Below, one piece after another: positions 6,842 to 15,001 of a stretch of 42,289 bases of DNA. The stretch's first letter is position 1. Every line of letters begins with the position of its first letter. Under the pieces are notes generated by a model. The model worked only from the letters and a program-made list of their open reading frames with translations. It was not told the DNA's origin and did no database searches. The DNA comes from Bacteroidales bacterium (lineage in GTDB: Bacteria > Bacteroidota > Bacteroidia > Bacteroidales > WCHB1-69), in NCBI GenBank assembly GCA_024400835.1, contig JAKSMC010000029.1, forward strand, positions 1-42,289. Reading direction: 5' to 3'. The translations under genes were made by a program, and so were the position numbers.

Positions 6842-7142
6842 ACTTGCGTGTGGCCACGGAGACCGGCTGCGGCTTCACCATCTTGTAGTCGCCGGCCGCC
6901 TCTTGGAAGACCGCACGGTCGTCATCGGTAAGTTCGCGCATCGCAGAATATTCCGGCTCTTTGATTTTGTCTCCCTTTATATAATCATTTTGCACCAAAA
7001 AGTACGTCAGCTCGTCCTTGAGCGCATCCATACGCATAGCACGAATGCCAAAGCCGGGTTTCACCGTCGCATTCGGACAGGCCTTGCGAAGGTCATCGCT
7101 GCTGCTGCGCAGTCCGCCGCTGCCAAAAGTGGCGAACGGCAA
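6717..7142 (-). CDS. Unknown small protein, possibly N-terminally truncated
   Basis: I do not recognise the family. The 141-aa frame ends with a motif rich in Gly/His/aromatics (KFHGTQYHFRCNAPGPDG, then ITQPESGKAFFTLMER). This has the feel of the cystatin-like or small secreted domains common in Bacteroidota. The annotated start, MPFATFGSGG, is unconvincing. The text LPFATFG would fit the tail of a signal peptide, but upstream DNA (7141-7213) is an 8-bp periodic repeat with no plausible N-terminus, so the true 5' end may have been lost. Its last ~40 codons are duplicated at 4136-4263. Confidence 0.5.
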   Translation of the reverse strand: MPFATFGSGGLRSSSDDLRKACPNATVKPGFGIRAMRMDALKDELTYFLVQNDYIKGDKIKEPEYSAMRELTDDDRAVFQEAAGDYKMVKPQPVSVATRKFHGTQYHFRCNAPGPDGSVGPMDVYITQPESGKAFFTLMER

Positions 7143-7213
7143 TGCGGTAATACGATAAAGCGATAATGTGGTAATGCGGTAATGTGATAATGGGATAATG
7201 GGATAATGGGATA
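7141..7213 (+). repeat. 8-bp periodic word array (RNGRTAAT)
   Basis: The TAA of successive words falls at 7148, 7156, 7164, 7172, 7180, 7188, 7196 and 7204, and a last variant at 7212, an exact 8-bp period over nine units. It abuts the start of the unknown gene at 7142. It belongs with the arrays at 9220-9270, 21080-21116 and 28869-28913. A 7-bp array follows at 7227-7245. Confidence 0.7.
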
Positions 7214-7288
7214 CGCAGTCAAGCCTGAAACTTTAAACCTTAAACTCATAAGGTAGCGCTAACGCGCTGATATATATACCACTACCCT

Positions 7289-7319
7289 GCCCTTCGGGCA
7301 CCCCTTCTAATAGAAGGGG
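7289..7319. terminator. Two short hairpins after the Nudix gene
   Basis: Two adjacent stem-loops lie 22 bp past the stop of the minus-strand Nudix gene: GCCC/GGGC around TTC at 7289-7299, and CCCCTTCTA/TAGAAGGGG at 7301-7319. There is no clear T-run, so termination is possible but not shown; such CCCTTCGGG hairpins also occur as dispersed elements. Confidence 0.3.
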
Positions 7320-7340
7320 AATGAGCGCCTCCGCAACTTC

Positions 7341-7772
7341 TCACTTCTCACTTGAAGCCTCAAACTCCCCACTCCCATCTCCAGCTAGTTTCTCTATAAC
7401 ATCGGCATCGGCGTCGGTCCACTGGAGGGTGGGCAGTTGGTCGGGCCGGAGCCAGCGGTGGTCAAGGTGTTCTTTGCGGTTGAAGGTGCGGCTGGCGGCA
7501 TCGCAGAGCCAGAACGAGAGGGTGACGGTAATGTCGGGGTAGTCGTGTGTGAGGGTCATGTAGTGCTCGCGAATCTCGACGGTATAGTCCATTTCCTCCT
7601 GCAGTTCGCGTTTGAGGGCTTGCTGTTCGCTTTCGCCGGGTTCGACCTTGCCGCCCGGAAACTCCCAGCGGAAGGAGGTGTATTCGTGTTTGCCTTTGGG
7701 GCGCTGCATGCAGAGGATGTCTCCGTCGTTTCGGATTATGGCAGCGACTACGTGGTAATGAGGTTTATCCAT
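7341..7772 (-). CDS. mutT: MutT-type Nudix hydrolase ((d)NTP pyrophosphatase)
   Basis: The 143-aa protein has the Nudix box GGKVEPGESEQQALKRELQEE at about residues 39-59, matching the GX5EX7REUXEE pattern that binds the metal and cleaves nucleoside diphosphate bonds. The start VVAAIIRNDGDILCMQRPKG and the RWEFPGGK lead-in are typical of MutT, which removes oxidised 8-oxo-dGTP, so DNA protection is the likely role. Length is close to the family's usual 130-150 aa. The last ~15 residues (AGDGSGEFEASSEK) are low-complexity and may be a drifted tail. It stands alone between repeat arrays. Other Nudix substrates cannot be excluded. Confidence 0.85.
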   Translation of the reverse strand: MDKPHYHVVAAIIRNDGDILCMQRPKGKHEYTSFRWEFPGGKVEPGESEQQALKRELQEEMDYTVEIREHYMTLTHDYPDITVTLSFWLCDAASRTFNRKEHLDHRWLRPDQLPTLQWTDADADVIEKLAGDGSGEFEASSEK

Positions 7773-7949
7773 TGTATTACTAAAACGTTTATTTTCAATT
7801 AATAGTAAGATTTACTTAAATCAGCAATTGCAGCCGCCAAAGTAATATTTTTTTGAAGATAGTAGTAATAAAAATGCTTCAATGCAAAGGCAAAAATTAA
7901 CAATATTATGTTAAATTTATATTTTTGTTAACATATTGAAAAAATATTT

Positions 7950-7957
7950 TATCTTTG
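7950..7957 (+). promoter_or_regulatory. Bacteroidetes promoter ahead of the GxxExxY gene
   Basis: TATCTTTG at 7950-7957 fits the TAnnTTTG -7 box, and a TTTG at 7924-7927 may be the -33 element (22-bp spacer, slightly long). The start would be near 7964, giving a ~245-nt leader that contains the phased repeat element. The rest of 7773-8028 shows no gene. Confidence 0.55.
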
Positions 7958-8026
7958 CCGCGATTTCAGATTAGGGCAATGCTTTACGTGGCTGGTGTGA
8001 AACGAAGCAGGCACTTCTATTTGTAG

Positions 8027-8155
8027 GAAGCTAATCGAGGCAAATAAAAAGCAAATTGAGGCGAATCGATAGCGAATGTTTTGGCTGTTTGCTTAAGATT
8101 TGCATAGATTCGTTTCCGGAAGCTGAAGCAAATCGGAGCGAATCTGAAGCAAATA
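8027..8155 (+). repeat. Helically phased word element, upstream of the GxxExxY gene
   Basis: Words of the form GAAGCRAATCN recur with the GC dinucleotide at 8030, 8040, 8051, 8061 and 8072 (spacing 10, 11, 10, 11). The reverse-complement word follows at 8091, 8102 and 8112 (11, 10), then forward words again at 8128, 8138 and 8149 (10, 11). Forward and reverse blocks can pair into imperfect hairpins. Related elements are at 8661-8731, 29080-29106 and 29199-29226. Confidence 0.65.
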
Positions 8156-8208
8156 TTGAGATCATTCGTTTAGCACTCTCACATTTTTTAATATAATATT
8201 CACATACT

Positions 8209-8625
8209 ATGACAAATACAGAGATACAAAGAAAAAGAATGTACCGTATCGTTGGGGCGGCAATGACGTTATTCAACGAATTGGGTTTTGGCTATTCCAA
8301 AGACATTTATCACGAATGCCTGGCTATTGTTTTTGACGAGATGGGAATTGAATGGGAGAGCGAGGCTCTTCTCTCTATGTATTTCCATGAGCAGGAACTT
8401 GTGAAAAAATATCGTGCCGACTTTGTCTGCTACAACGATATCCTCGTGGAAATCAAGGCCGTGTCCGAATTACTCCCAGAGCATAGAGCGCAACTATTCA
8501 ATTATATGCGCATCACCCAGAAATATTTTGGTGTCATCATCAACTTCGGGGAAGAAGGATACCTGCACGCCGAACGCTACCAGTATAACCCAAGCACCAA
8601 TAGGATGATGTTAATCAAGGGCTAA
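8209..8625 (+). CDS. GxxExxY family protein
   Basis: The 138-aa protein matches the GxxExxY family: an N-terminal helix (RKRMYRIVGAAMTLFNELGFGYSKDIYHECL) containing a diverged signature (GYSKDIYHE), then YRADFVCYNDILVEIKAVSEL, then a C-terminal FGVIINFGEEG strand. The D...E-x-K arrangement (ADFVCYNDILVEIK, about residues 68-84) resembles a PD-(D/E)XK nuclease core. Biochemical function is not established for the family, which is often present in several copies per genome. The usual GxLE is changed here (GFGYS). The gene is single, has its own promoter, and is flanked on both sides by the phased repeat element, which suggests a link between protein and repeats. Confidence 0.85.
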   Translation: MTNTEIQRKRMYRIVGAAMTLFNELGFGYSKDIYHECLAIVFDEMGIEWESEALLSMYFHEQELVKKYRADFVCYNDILVEIKAVSELLPEHRAQLFNYMRITQKYFGVIINFGEEGYLHAERYQYNPSTNRMMLIKG

Positions 8626-8660
8626 TTGGGAGCTAACGAGCTTCGCTTCTTTCTTTGAAT

Positions 8661-8731
8661 AGGAAGCAAATCGGGGCGAATCGGAAGCAAAAGCTGAGGC
8701 TATAAACTTTAGATTTGCATAGATTTGCTTC
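8661..8731. repeat. Helically phased word element, downstream of the GxxExxY gene
   Basis: Forward words have GC at 8666, 8676 and 8687 (spacing 10, 11); reverse words have it at 8717 and 8727 (10). The outer arms 8664-8673 and 8722-8731 are perfect 10-bp complements, with a second 7-bp stem inside (8676-8682 with 8712-8718, one G-T pair). The right arm reaches the vsr stop codon, so the element may also act as a two-way terminator between the convergent genes. Confidence 0.65.
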
Positions 8732-9219
8732 TACACGTACTCAATGTCGTCCTCGGCGGCGAGCCACTCCCGCCAGTTCTCTTCCTGCTGGTAGCCGCGA
8801 GCAACGCGCACCCCGTTGAGGGCCGCCTCCACCCTGCCGACGCAGTCGTCGAGATGCTTGCGGATGTCGCTCTCCCAGAAACGCAGGACTGTCCAGCCGG
8901 CCCGCTCCAACGCTTCCGTATGCTCGCGGTCACGGGCTTGGTTGCGCTCGATCTTGGCTATCCAGAACTCACGATTGCTCTTGAGGCGCTGCTTGGCCTG
9001 CTCCCAGTCTTTACCGTGCCAGAACTCACCGTCACAGAACACCGCCACGCGCTTGCCCACGAAACAGAAATCGGGATGCCCGGGCACACCCTTCGCATGC
9101 TTGCGATAACGCAACCCACGATGCCACATCGCCCGTCCCAACATCAACTCGATGCTGGTGTCCTTGCTCTTGTTGGCTTGCATGCAACGACGACGCTGAC
9201 TGGGGGTTAGATGATCCAT
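8731..9219 (-). CDS. vsr: Very short patch repair (Vsr) mismatch endonuclease
   Basis: Starting at the ATG ending at 9219 (MDHLTPSQRRRCMQANKSKD), the protein is 162 aa, near the usual Vsr length. Vsr nicks DNA 5' of T in T:G mismatches that arise from deamination of 5-methylcytosine. Family hallmarks are visible: MQANKSKDTSIE near the N-terminus, GHPDFCF with Asp50 (the E. coli catalytic Asp region), FCDGEFWHG with the catalytic-site His68, and the REFWIAKIERNQARD block. The longer open frame reaching 9426 runs through a repeat array and is rejected as the start. Vsr normally accompanies a C5-methylase; the nearest intact one is at 1617-3296, 5.4 kb away, with methylase stubs in between. Confidence 0.92.
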   Translation of the reverse strand: MDHLTPSQRRRCMQANKSKDTSIELMLGRAMWHRGLRYRKHAKGVPGHPDFCFVGKRVAVFCDGEFWHGKDWEQAKQRLKSNREFWIAKIERNQARDREHTEALERAGWTVLRFWESDIRKHLDDCVGRVEAALNGVRVARGYQQEENWREWLAAEDDIEYV

Positions 9220-9270
9220 AGAGGGATGAAGAGATGAAAAGATAAAGAGATGAAGGGATGGAGGGATGAA
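9220..9270 (+). repeat. 8-bp periodic word array (RRGATGAA)
   Basis: GAT of successive 8-mers falls at 9225, 9233, 9241, 9249, 9257 and 9265, exactly 8 bp apart. The array lies directly upstream of the vsr ATG. A 7-bp array (GAAAC at 9314, 9321, 9328) lies between it and tsaD. Confidence 0.7.
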
Positions 9271-9346
9271 CCTTAGTTTAAGTGCGGTCTTTGATTTTCG
9301 GAGGGACTCTCTTGAAACTTGAAACCTGAAACCCGATTCCTTCCCG

Positions 9347-10363
9347 CTATTTCCGGCTGCTGTAGGGCACGATGTCAACGCCGACAAAGTCTTTCTGCAG
9401 GTACTTGAAGTAGCCGCAGACAGCAATCATAGCCGCATTATCGGTGGTGAGGTCCAAAGTCGGCAAGAATATGTTGCGATGATAGCGTTTGGCCACATCA
9501 ATAGCGGCATTGCGCAAACCGGAGTTGGCAGATACGCCACCGGCCAAGACGAGGTCCTTGCACGGCGAGGTTTTCAGCGCCTTAATGACTTTGTCCATGA
9601 GAGATTTCACGATGGCATATTGTATGGAAGCGCAAAGATCATTGAGATTTTCTTCAATAAAATTCGGATTTTCCTTCAAATGATCGCGGACAAAATAGAG
9701 GAAAGATGTTTTCAATCCGCTGAAGCTGTAATCAAGGCCGGGGATATGGGCGATGGCAAATTGGAACTTTTTGGGATCGCCTTCTTTGGCATATTTATCA
9801 ATGACGGGACCACCAGGATAAGGGAGGCCGAGAATCTTCGCAGCCTTATCGAAAGCCTCGCCGGCAGCATCATCAATAGTGCCGCCAAGTCGCTGCATAT
9901 CAAAGTAATCGTTCACTTGTAGCAGTAAGGTATGGCCACCGGAAACGGTAAGGCAGAGGAAGGGGAACTGAGGGTGCTGGCGGTCCTCACCGGGCTTGTC
10001 GAGGAGGTTGGCGAGCACGTGTGCCTGGAGGTGGTCAACCTGAATCAACGGGATGTCCAAACTATAGGCCATAGCCTTCGCAAAAGAGCTGCCGACGAGC
10101 AATGAGCCGAGCAAACCGGGGCCATTTGTAAAAGCGATGGCAGATAACTGATTTTTATTTATTTTTGCGCGCTTTAATGCCGTGTCAATCACAGGGATGA
10201 TATTCTGCTGGTGAGCACGTGATGCCAGCTCGGGCACCACCCCACCATATTCGGCGTGAACTTTCTGTGATGCAATGACATTAGACAAAATCGTCGTACC
10301 TTCAATCACGGCGGCAGACGTGTCGTCGCAGGAGGATTCGATACCAAGAATATAAACGGACAT
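9347..10363 (-). CDS. tsaD: tRNA N6-adenosine threonylcarbamoyltransferase TsaD
   Basis: TsaD transfers the threonylcarbamoyl group to A37 of ANN-decoding tRNAs (t6A), together with TsaB and TsaE. The 338-aa protein is full length and has the ASKHA-fold markers: ILGIESSCDDTSAAVI at the start, ELASRAHQ, the metal-binding DHLQAHVLA, the nucleotide-site LTVSGGHT, and DLVLAGGVSANSGLR near residues 270-285. It is divergent from tamB with only 27 bp between the start codons, and a -7 box for it lies across the tamB ATG. Confidence 0.97.
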   Translation of the reverse strand: MSVYILGIESSCDDTSAAVIEGTTILSNVIASQKVHAEYGGVVPELASRAHQQNIIPVIDTALKRAKINKNQLSAIAFTNGPGLLGSLLVGSSFAKAMAYSLDIPLIQVDHLQAHVLANLLDKPGEDRQHPQFPFLCLTVSGGHTLLLQVNDYFDMQRLGGTIDDAAGEAFDKAAKILGLPYPGGPVIDKYAKEGDPKKFQFAIAHIPGLDYSFSGLKTSFLYFVRDHLKENPNFIEENLNDLCASIQYAIVKSLMDKVIKALKTSPCKDLVLAGGVSANSGLRNAAIDVAKRYHRNIFLPTLDLTTDNAAMIAVCGYFKYLQKDFVGVDIVPYSSRK

Positions 10364-10366
10364 AAC

Positions 10367-10380
10367 CTCAAAATTTTGAG
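10367..10380. promoter_or_regulatory. 14-bp perfect palindrome between tsaD and tamB
   Basis: CTCAAAATTTTGAG occupies half of the 27-bp divergent spacer. It lies at the expected transcription start of tsaD and 10 bp before the tamB ATG, where a dimeric repressor could act on both genes. No regulator is known from the sequence. Confidence 0.35.
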
Positions 10381-10383
10381 CGG

Positions 10384-10391
10384 CAAAAGTA
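10384..10391 (-). promoter_or_regulatory. -7 box for tsaD overlapping the tamB start codon
   Basis: On the minus strand the sequence is TACTTTTG, matching TAnnTTTG. Its last base is the A of the tamB ATG. It predicts a tsaD leader of about 15 nt that contains the palindrome. Confidence 0.5.
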
Positions 10392-13300
10392 TGAAAAAAA
10401 TCGGGAAAGTCTTCCTCTGGATTCTGATAGGGTTCATCGCACTGGACCTTATCCTGGTGGGCTTGTTGTTCGTCCCCTCCATCCAGACCTTTGCCGTAAA
10501 CAAGCTAACGTCCAGCATCAGTGAGAAATGGGGTTCCGAAATTTCCATCAAAGACGTCCACATCACGCCGACCTTGAAATTGGTGGCGCACGACTTCAAG
10601 CTCTGCGACAACCATAACAAACCCATGATCACGGCCGGCACCATAAAAGGCCGCCTGCTCAGTTTCACCGTCAAGCCGCTGAAGCTGAAGTTCGGCACGC
10701 TGGACGTCGACAGCGCAGATGTCGTCCTTCGCAAATACAAGGGCGAAGAGTCCGTCAACATTTCACTCTGGGCCCAGAAAATCAAAAAAGAGAAAAAAGA
10801 AAAAGGCACTCTACAGCTTACCGCCAAGAACCTCAAACTCACCAATTCCAGGTTCGTGCTCATCAATGATGAAAAACGCGTCGTCTTTGACACCAAGAAC
10901 AATCCCGACATCGACTACGGCTATTTGGAGTTGAAAGATATCAACCTTGACGCTGACAAATTCATCATCCAAGCCAAGCAGATTGTCAACATCGGCATGA
11001 ATTTCAACCATCTGGCATTCAATCAATACGGCGGGTTCTCCTTAACAGATGGCCAGGCTAACTTCTCCATCTGCGACACGGCGTTGGTGATGGACAAGAT
11101 GCACTTCGTCACTCCGAACAGCGACTTGGATATGGACTTGAAATTCAAGTATGACGAGTGGCAGCAACTCGGGGAATTTGTCGATTCCGTACGCATATCG
11201 TCCACTATCCGACCGACCACATTGTGTATGAAAGATGTGGCAGGATTCGCGCCCGCGCTCAAGGGCATGGACGAAACCTTCTCCATCACGGCAGACCGAT
11301 TTTACGGTGCTGTCAGCAATTTCAAGCTCATCAACTTCCTGGCCCGCTGGGGCATGGGCAACCAGCTGCACGGTGATTTAGCATTGAAGAACGTCACGGA
11401 CTTCAAGCATGCAGACATCACCTTAGAGCTCGACTCCTCGAACGTCAACGTCCCTGAATTAGCCAATTTCACATTGCCGAAGGGCAAGACCATACCCATC
11501 AACAAGACCGTCGCCAAATTCGGCAACACCTCCTTGAAATGCTCATTTGCAGGCACGCTATCGGAATTTGACGCCTCCGTGGATGCCGTTTCCGGGTTGG
11601 GCACGCTGTTCGCCAATTTGGGCACTGTCGTTGACAATGACGGCAGAATGCACCTGGAAGGTTCCGTCGCTTCGCCGAACCTCAACTTGGCGAAACTCAC
11701 GGGCAAAAGTAAGATACTCAACTCCTCAGACGTGTTCGTCTCGTTTGACGGGGATATGGCTTCTTCCACCTTGGACGCGGAGAATTTCCAGACCTTGGAG
11801 GCTCATTTGGACGGAGACATCCAGTACATAGACCTTTATGGCTATCGTCTGCGAAACACCTCTATCAACGGCGAATACAAAGACCGTCTATACAACGGGA
11901 CTATTGTCAGTCATGACCCCAACGTTGACTGCGACATCTTGGCGCAAGTGGACCTCACGGACAAGTTGCCAGCCATTCAGGGCAACATCTCCTTAGACCA
12001 TTTCAACGCCAGCAATGTCGCCAAGAAGATGCACAATGTAGATTCTGCGACTGCCAAGGGCTTTGACAAGCTGCTCTATGCTGTCAAGCAGAACCCGAAC
12101 CTCAGTTTCAGTTTCGACAACTTCATGATTGCCATGAGAGGTAACAATTTGGAGAACCTCAACGGCTATGCCGGTTGTGACAACATTGTCATCCGCAGCA
12201 ACGACGACAGCCTTTCCAATGACCGTTTGAGAATCACGGCTATCAATAGCGGCAATGACCACAAGTTCATTTTATCATCGGGTATTGCCAACGCCACAGT
12301 TGAGACCAGCTACCCGATCACAGAAGTTAAGAACACGTTGCAAGCCTTCGCGCACATCTACTTCCCCACCCTCGTGCACGACGCCCCAAAGCACACGTTG
12401 AACGCTTTGGCTGACAACAAAGACGGATTTCTCAAGGCGCACCTAACGACTTACCGGACTTACAACATCACCAGGCTGCTCATGCCTAACGTGTTCATTG
12501 CCCCAAACTGCAACGTCGATCTGGCCATTTCCGATGACCACGCCATGGACAAGCTGGATGCGGAGATCCCCTTCTTCGGCATTCGCAACAAGATGTTCAT
12601 CTACGACTTAGTGGTTGACGGCAGCACCTCTGGCTCCGAGCACATCAAGTTGGCCATCAATGCGGATTCCACCGTAGCTGTGTTGGGCAAAAACACCTTG
12701 GCATTCAAAGATATTGACATGGATGCGCAAGCTCACGACGACACCATTTCTTATAAAGTCAACTGGAAAGACAACTTCAACACTTCCGACAGCCGGTCAC
12801 AGTTGGCTGGTATTGCAGACGTGTCCAATCCCAACGACCTCATCATCAATTTAGTCAACTCCTCTTTGTTTTTAAACGACATGGACTGGCAGTTCAACAA
12901 CGACAACGCCATCCACATTCAAAACGGGACCATCGCTGTTGACAACCTCAAGTTTTTCCACGACCAGAGCCAACTTACCGCAAATGGAAAATTCGCCAAG
13001 AATTCCAACGAAAGACTTTCCATTTTTGTAGATCGAATCGGCATGGGCATTCTCAACTCCGTCTTTGACGACATGAAAATTGCCGGTGACATTTCCGCAG
13101 ACGTCTCCATTATCTGCCCAAAGAGCAAGCCTGTCATATTCGGTAAGGCTTTGATTGACAACTTCGCATTCAACGACGAGCCCGTTGGAGACATTTTAGC
13201 TTTGGCAGCCTTGGACACCATCGGCAACGTCGGTTTCACCGGAGGCATCTACAAAGGGCACCTGGCCAGCGCCCAAAGCAAGTTGGCGGAATTCGATTTC

Positions 13301-15001
13301 CAAGACATTCAAAGTCCGGAAGACATTATTGCAAAGCTGAGCGGCCGCTACATCACCGAGAAAAAAGACTTGGTCATTCGCACGTCATTTGACACGTTGA
13401 ATGCCGGTTTCCTGTCAACCTTCTTTTCCGGATTCAGCGACCATTTTTCCGGAACAGCATCCGGGAACCTTTCGATATACGTCAATCCGGAAGCCAGTTA
13501 CTTTGACGGCACGGTACGAGCTGTGGACATCAATATGGGCATCGCCCCGCTCGGCACCATTTACAATGTCAAAGAACAGGATATCCGTTTCAACCGCGAG
13601 GGCATCTTCTTCGACAAAATGCGCATCACCGACAAAGAGGGCAACGTAGCCTTCATGGACGGCAGCATCAAGCACAAGTTCTTCAAAGATATGAACATAG
13701 ACTTGAACATCACCACGGACCGCATTATGGCGTTGAACACACCGAAGGACCAGACCTCTGTGTTTTACGGCGACGGTTTCGTATCCGGTGACGTATCCAT
13801 ACGCGGTGACGACAAAGGCATTTTCTTCCGTGGCCCGAACTTGAAGACGCTCACAGGCTCGCGCATCGTGCTGCAGGTTACCTCGGCGAACTCCACATCA
13901 CAGTCCAACGTCATCCACTTCAAGCCCAAGGAGACAGCCGCAAGCGTGCCGACCGAGCCCATCATCACCCCTGAGGACCGCACAAAACTTGATTTCGACT
14001 TCACGTTCAATGTCACCAATGATGCTGACGTCGTGCTCTATTTAGAGTCCATCGGAGGCACGATGAACGCACGTGCTGACGGCAAGTTCCAGCTCACCTA
14101 CAATGACAACGACGACCTGAACTTATATGGTAATCTCGGCATTCACTCCGGAGATTTCAAAATCTCCCTTTTCAACGTGGTAAACTCGCGATTCACGTTG
14201 GTTCCCGGAGGCAGCATTTTCTTCGACGGCCCACTGGAGAACATGACGGTGAACGTCAGTGCCTACAAGACATCCAAAGCCTCCTTGGCAGAAATCATCC
14301 CGCAGGAGAATGTGGGCAACGGCGTCAATGTGAACGCCTATCTGCACCTCAACGGGCCGCTGATGCAGCGCATTGAGCCGACCTTCAGCTTCGAGCTCCC
14401 CAACAGCAGCGAGGAAGTCAACAACCTCTTCTACACCGCCATTGACACGACCAACACGGAGAACCTCACCAAGCAGTTCGCCTACTTCATGGTCACCAAC
14501 AACTTCATGCCGGCCACGATGTTCTCATCCGATAGGACCGGCGGCGGACTCGGCGCATCCGGTATCAACATGTTCCGAAACATCGTCAACAACATGCTCG
14601 GAAATCTGTTAGCCTCCAGAAACGGCTCTTTCGGAATCACCTACAACCAAGCTACGGAAACCACATCCGCCGAATACGGCGTCACAGGCAGTGCCACGCT
14701 GAAAGACCGCGTAACCGTGGAAACCAGCATCGGCTACTATGACGACCAAAACAGCCAGGGCATCAACAACATGTACGGGGACTTCACCGTGGAATACAAC
14801 ATCAACAAAGAGGGCACTTGGAAACTGAAAGCCTACACCTACATCGGCGAACGCGATGAGAACTACGTCCTACACAACGACCAGCTGAACTACACCGCAG
14901 GCGTCGCACTCGCCTACAAGCAGGATTTCAACTCCATTCGTAGAAAAAATAAATCACCTAAAAAAGACAAGAAGCAAAAGAAACATGAAAAACAATTCTA
15001 A
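10391..15001 (+). CDS. tamB: TamB/AsmA-like inner-membrane-anchored translocation/assembly module protein
   Basis: This 1536-aa protein starts with one membrane anchor (about residues 4-26, KIGKVFLWILIGFIALDLILVG...) followed by a very long periplasmic region of repeated beta strands. It ends with a TamB_C (DUF490) domain (about 1050-1460: LYLESIGGTMNARADG, GNLGIHSGDFKISLFNVV, PGGSIFFDGPLENM). Such proteins span the periplasm as a lipid-conducting groove and, with a BamA-like partner, help move lipid or outer-membrane proteins. The tail is Lys-rich (RRKNKSPKKDKKQKKHEK). The ATG at 10391 is chosen over an upstream in-frame TTG. The 3' end overlaps the next gene by 17 bp, so translation is likely coupled. 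TamB in Proteobacteria is about 1250 aa; Bacteroidota versions of 1400-1700 aa are usual. Confidence 0.85.
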   Translation: MKKIGKVFLWILIGFIALDLILVGLLFVPSIQTFAVNKLTSSISEKWGSEISIKDVHITPTLKLVAHDFKLCDNHNKPMITAGTIKGRLLSFTVKPLKLKFGTLDVDSADVVLRKYKGEESVNISLWAQKIKKEKKEKGTLQLTAKNLKLTNSRFVLINDEKRVVFDTKNNPDIDYGYLELKDINLDADKFIIQAKQIVNIGMNFNHLAFNQYGGFSLTDGQANFSICDTALVMDKMHFVTPNSDLDMDLKFKYDEWQQLGEFVDSVRISSTIRPTTLCMKDVAGFAPALKGMDETFSITADRFYGAVSNFKLINFLARWGMGNQLHGDLALKNVTDFKHADITLELDSSNVNVPELANFTLPKGKTIPINKTVAKFGNTSLKCSFAGTLSEFDASVDAVSGLGTLFANLGTVVDNDGRMHLEGSVASPNLNLAKLTGKSKILNSSDVFVSFDGDMASSTLDAENFQTLEAHLDGDIQYIDLYGYRLRNTSINGEYKDRLYNGTIVSHDPNVDCDILAQVDLTDKLPAIQGNISLDHFNASNVAKKMHNVDSATAKGFDKLLYAVKQNPNLSFSFDNFMIAMRGNNLENLNGYAGCDNIVIRSNDDSLSNDRLRITAINSGNDHKFILSSGIANATVETSYPITEVKNTLQAFAHIYFPTLVHDAPKHTLNALADNKDGFLKAHLTTYRTYNITRLLMPNVFIAPNCNVDLAISDDHAMDKLDAEIPFFGIRNKMFIYDLVVDGSTSGSEHIKLAINADSTVAVLGKNTLAFKDIDMDAQAHDDTISYKVNWKDNFNTSDSRSQLAGIADVSNPNDLIINLVNSSLFLNDMDWQFNNDNAIHIQNGTIAVDNLKFFHDQSQLTANGKFAKNSNERLSIFVDRIGMGILNSVFDDMKIAGDISADVSIICPKSKPVIFGKALIDNFAFNDEPVGDILALAALDTIGNVGFTGGIYKGHLASAQSKLAEFDFQDIQSPEDIIAKLSGRYITEKKDLVIRTSFDTLNAGFLSTFFSGFSDHFSGTASGNLSIYVNPEASYFDGTVRAVDINMGIAPLGTIYNVKEQDIRFNREGIFFDKMRITDKEGNVAFMDGSIKHKFFKDMNIDLNITTDRIMALNTPKDQTSVFYGDGFVSGDVSIRGDDKGIFFRGPNLKTLTGSRIVLQVTSANSTSQSNVIHFKPKETAASVPTEPIITPEDRTKLDFDFTFNVTNDADVVLYLESIGGTMNARADGKFQLTYNDNDDLNLYGNLGIHSGDFKISLFNVVNSRFTLVPGGSIFFDGPLENMTVNVSAYKTSKASLAEIIPQENVGNGVNVNAYLHLNGPLMQRIEPTFSFELPNSSEEVNNLFYTAIDTTNTENLTKQFAYFMVTNNFMPATMFSSDRTGGGLGASGINMFRNIVNNMLGNLLASRNGSFGITYNQATETTSAEYGVTGSATLKDRVTVETSIGYYDDQNSQGINNMYGDFTVEYNINKEGTWKLKAYTYIGERDENYVLHNDQLNYTAGVALAYKQDFNSIRRKNKSPKKDKKQKKHEKQF

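Noticed and set aside
8031..8276. Minus-strand open frame over the phased repeats
   Set aside because: Its protein is a translation of repeat words and overlaps the GxxExxY start.
9220..9426. N-terminal extension of Vsr
   Set aside because: The open frame crosses an 8-bp repeat array and the tsaD end; the family start MDHLTPSQRRR is at 9219.
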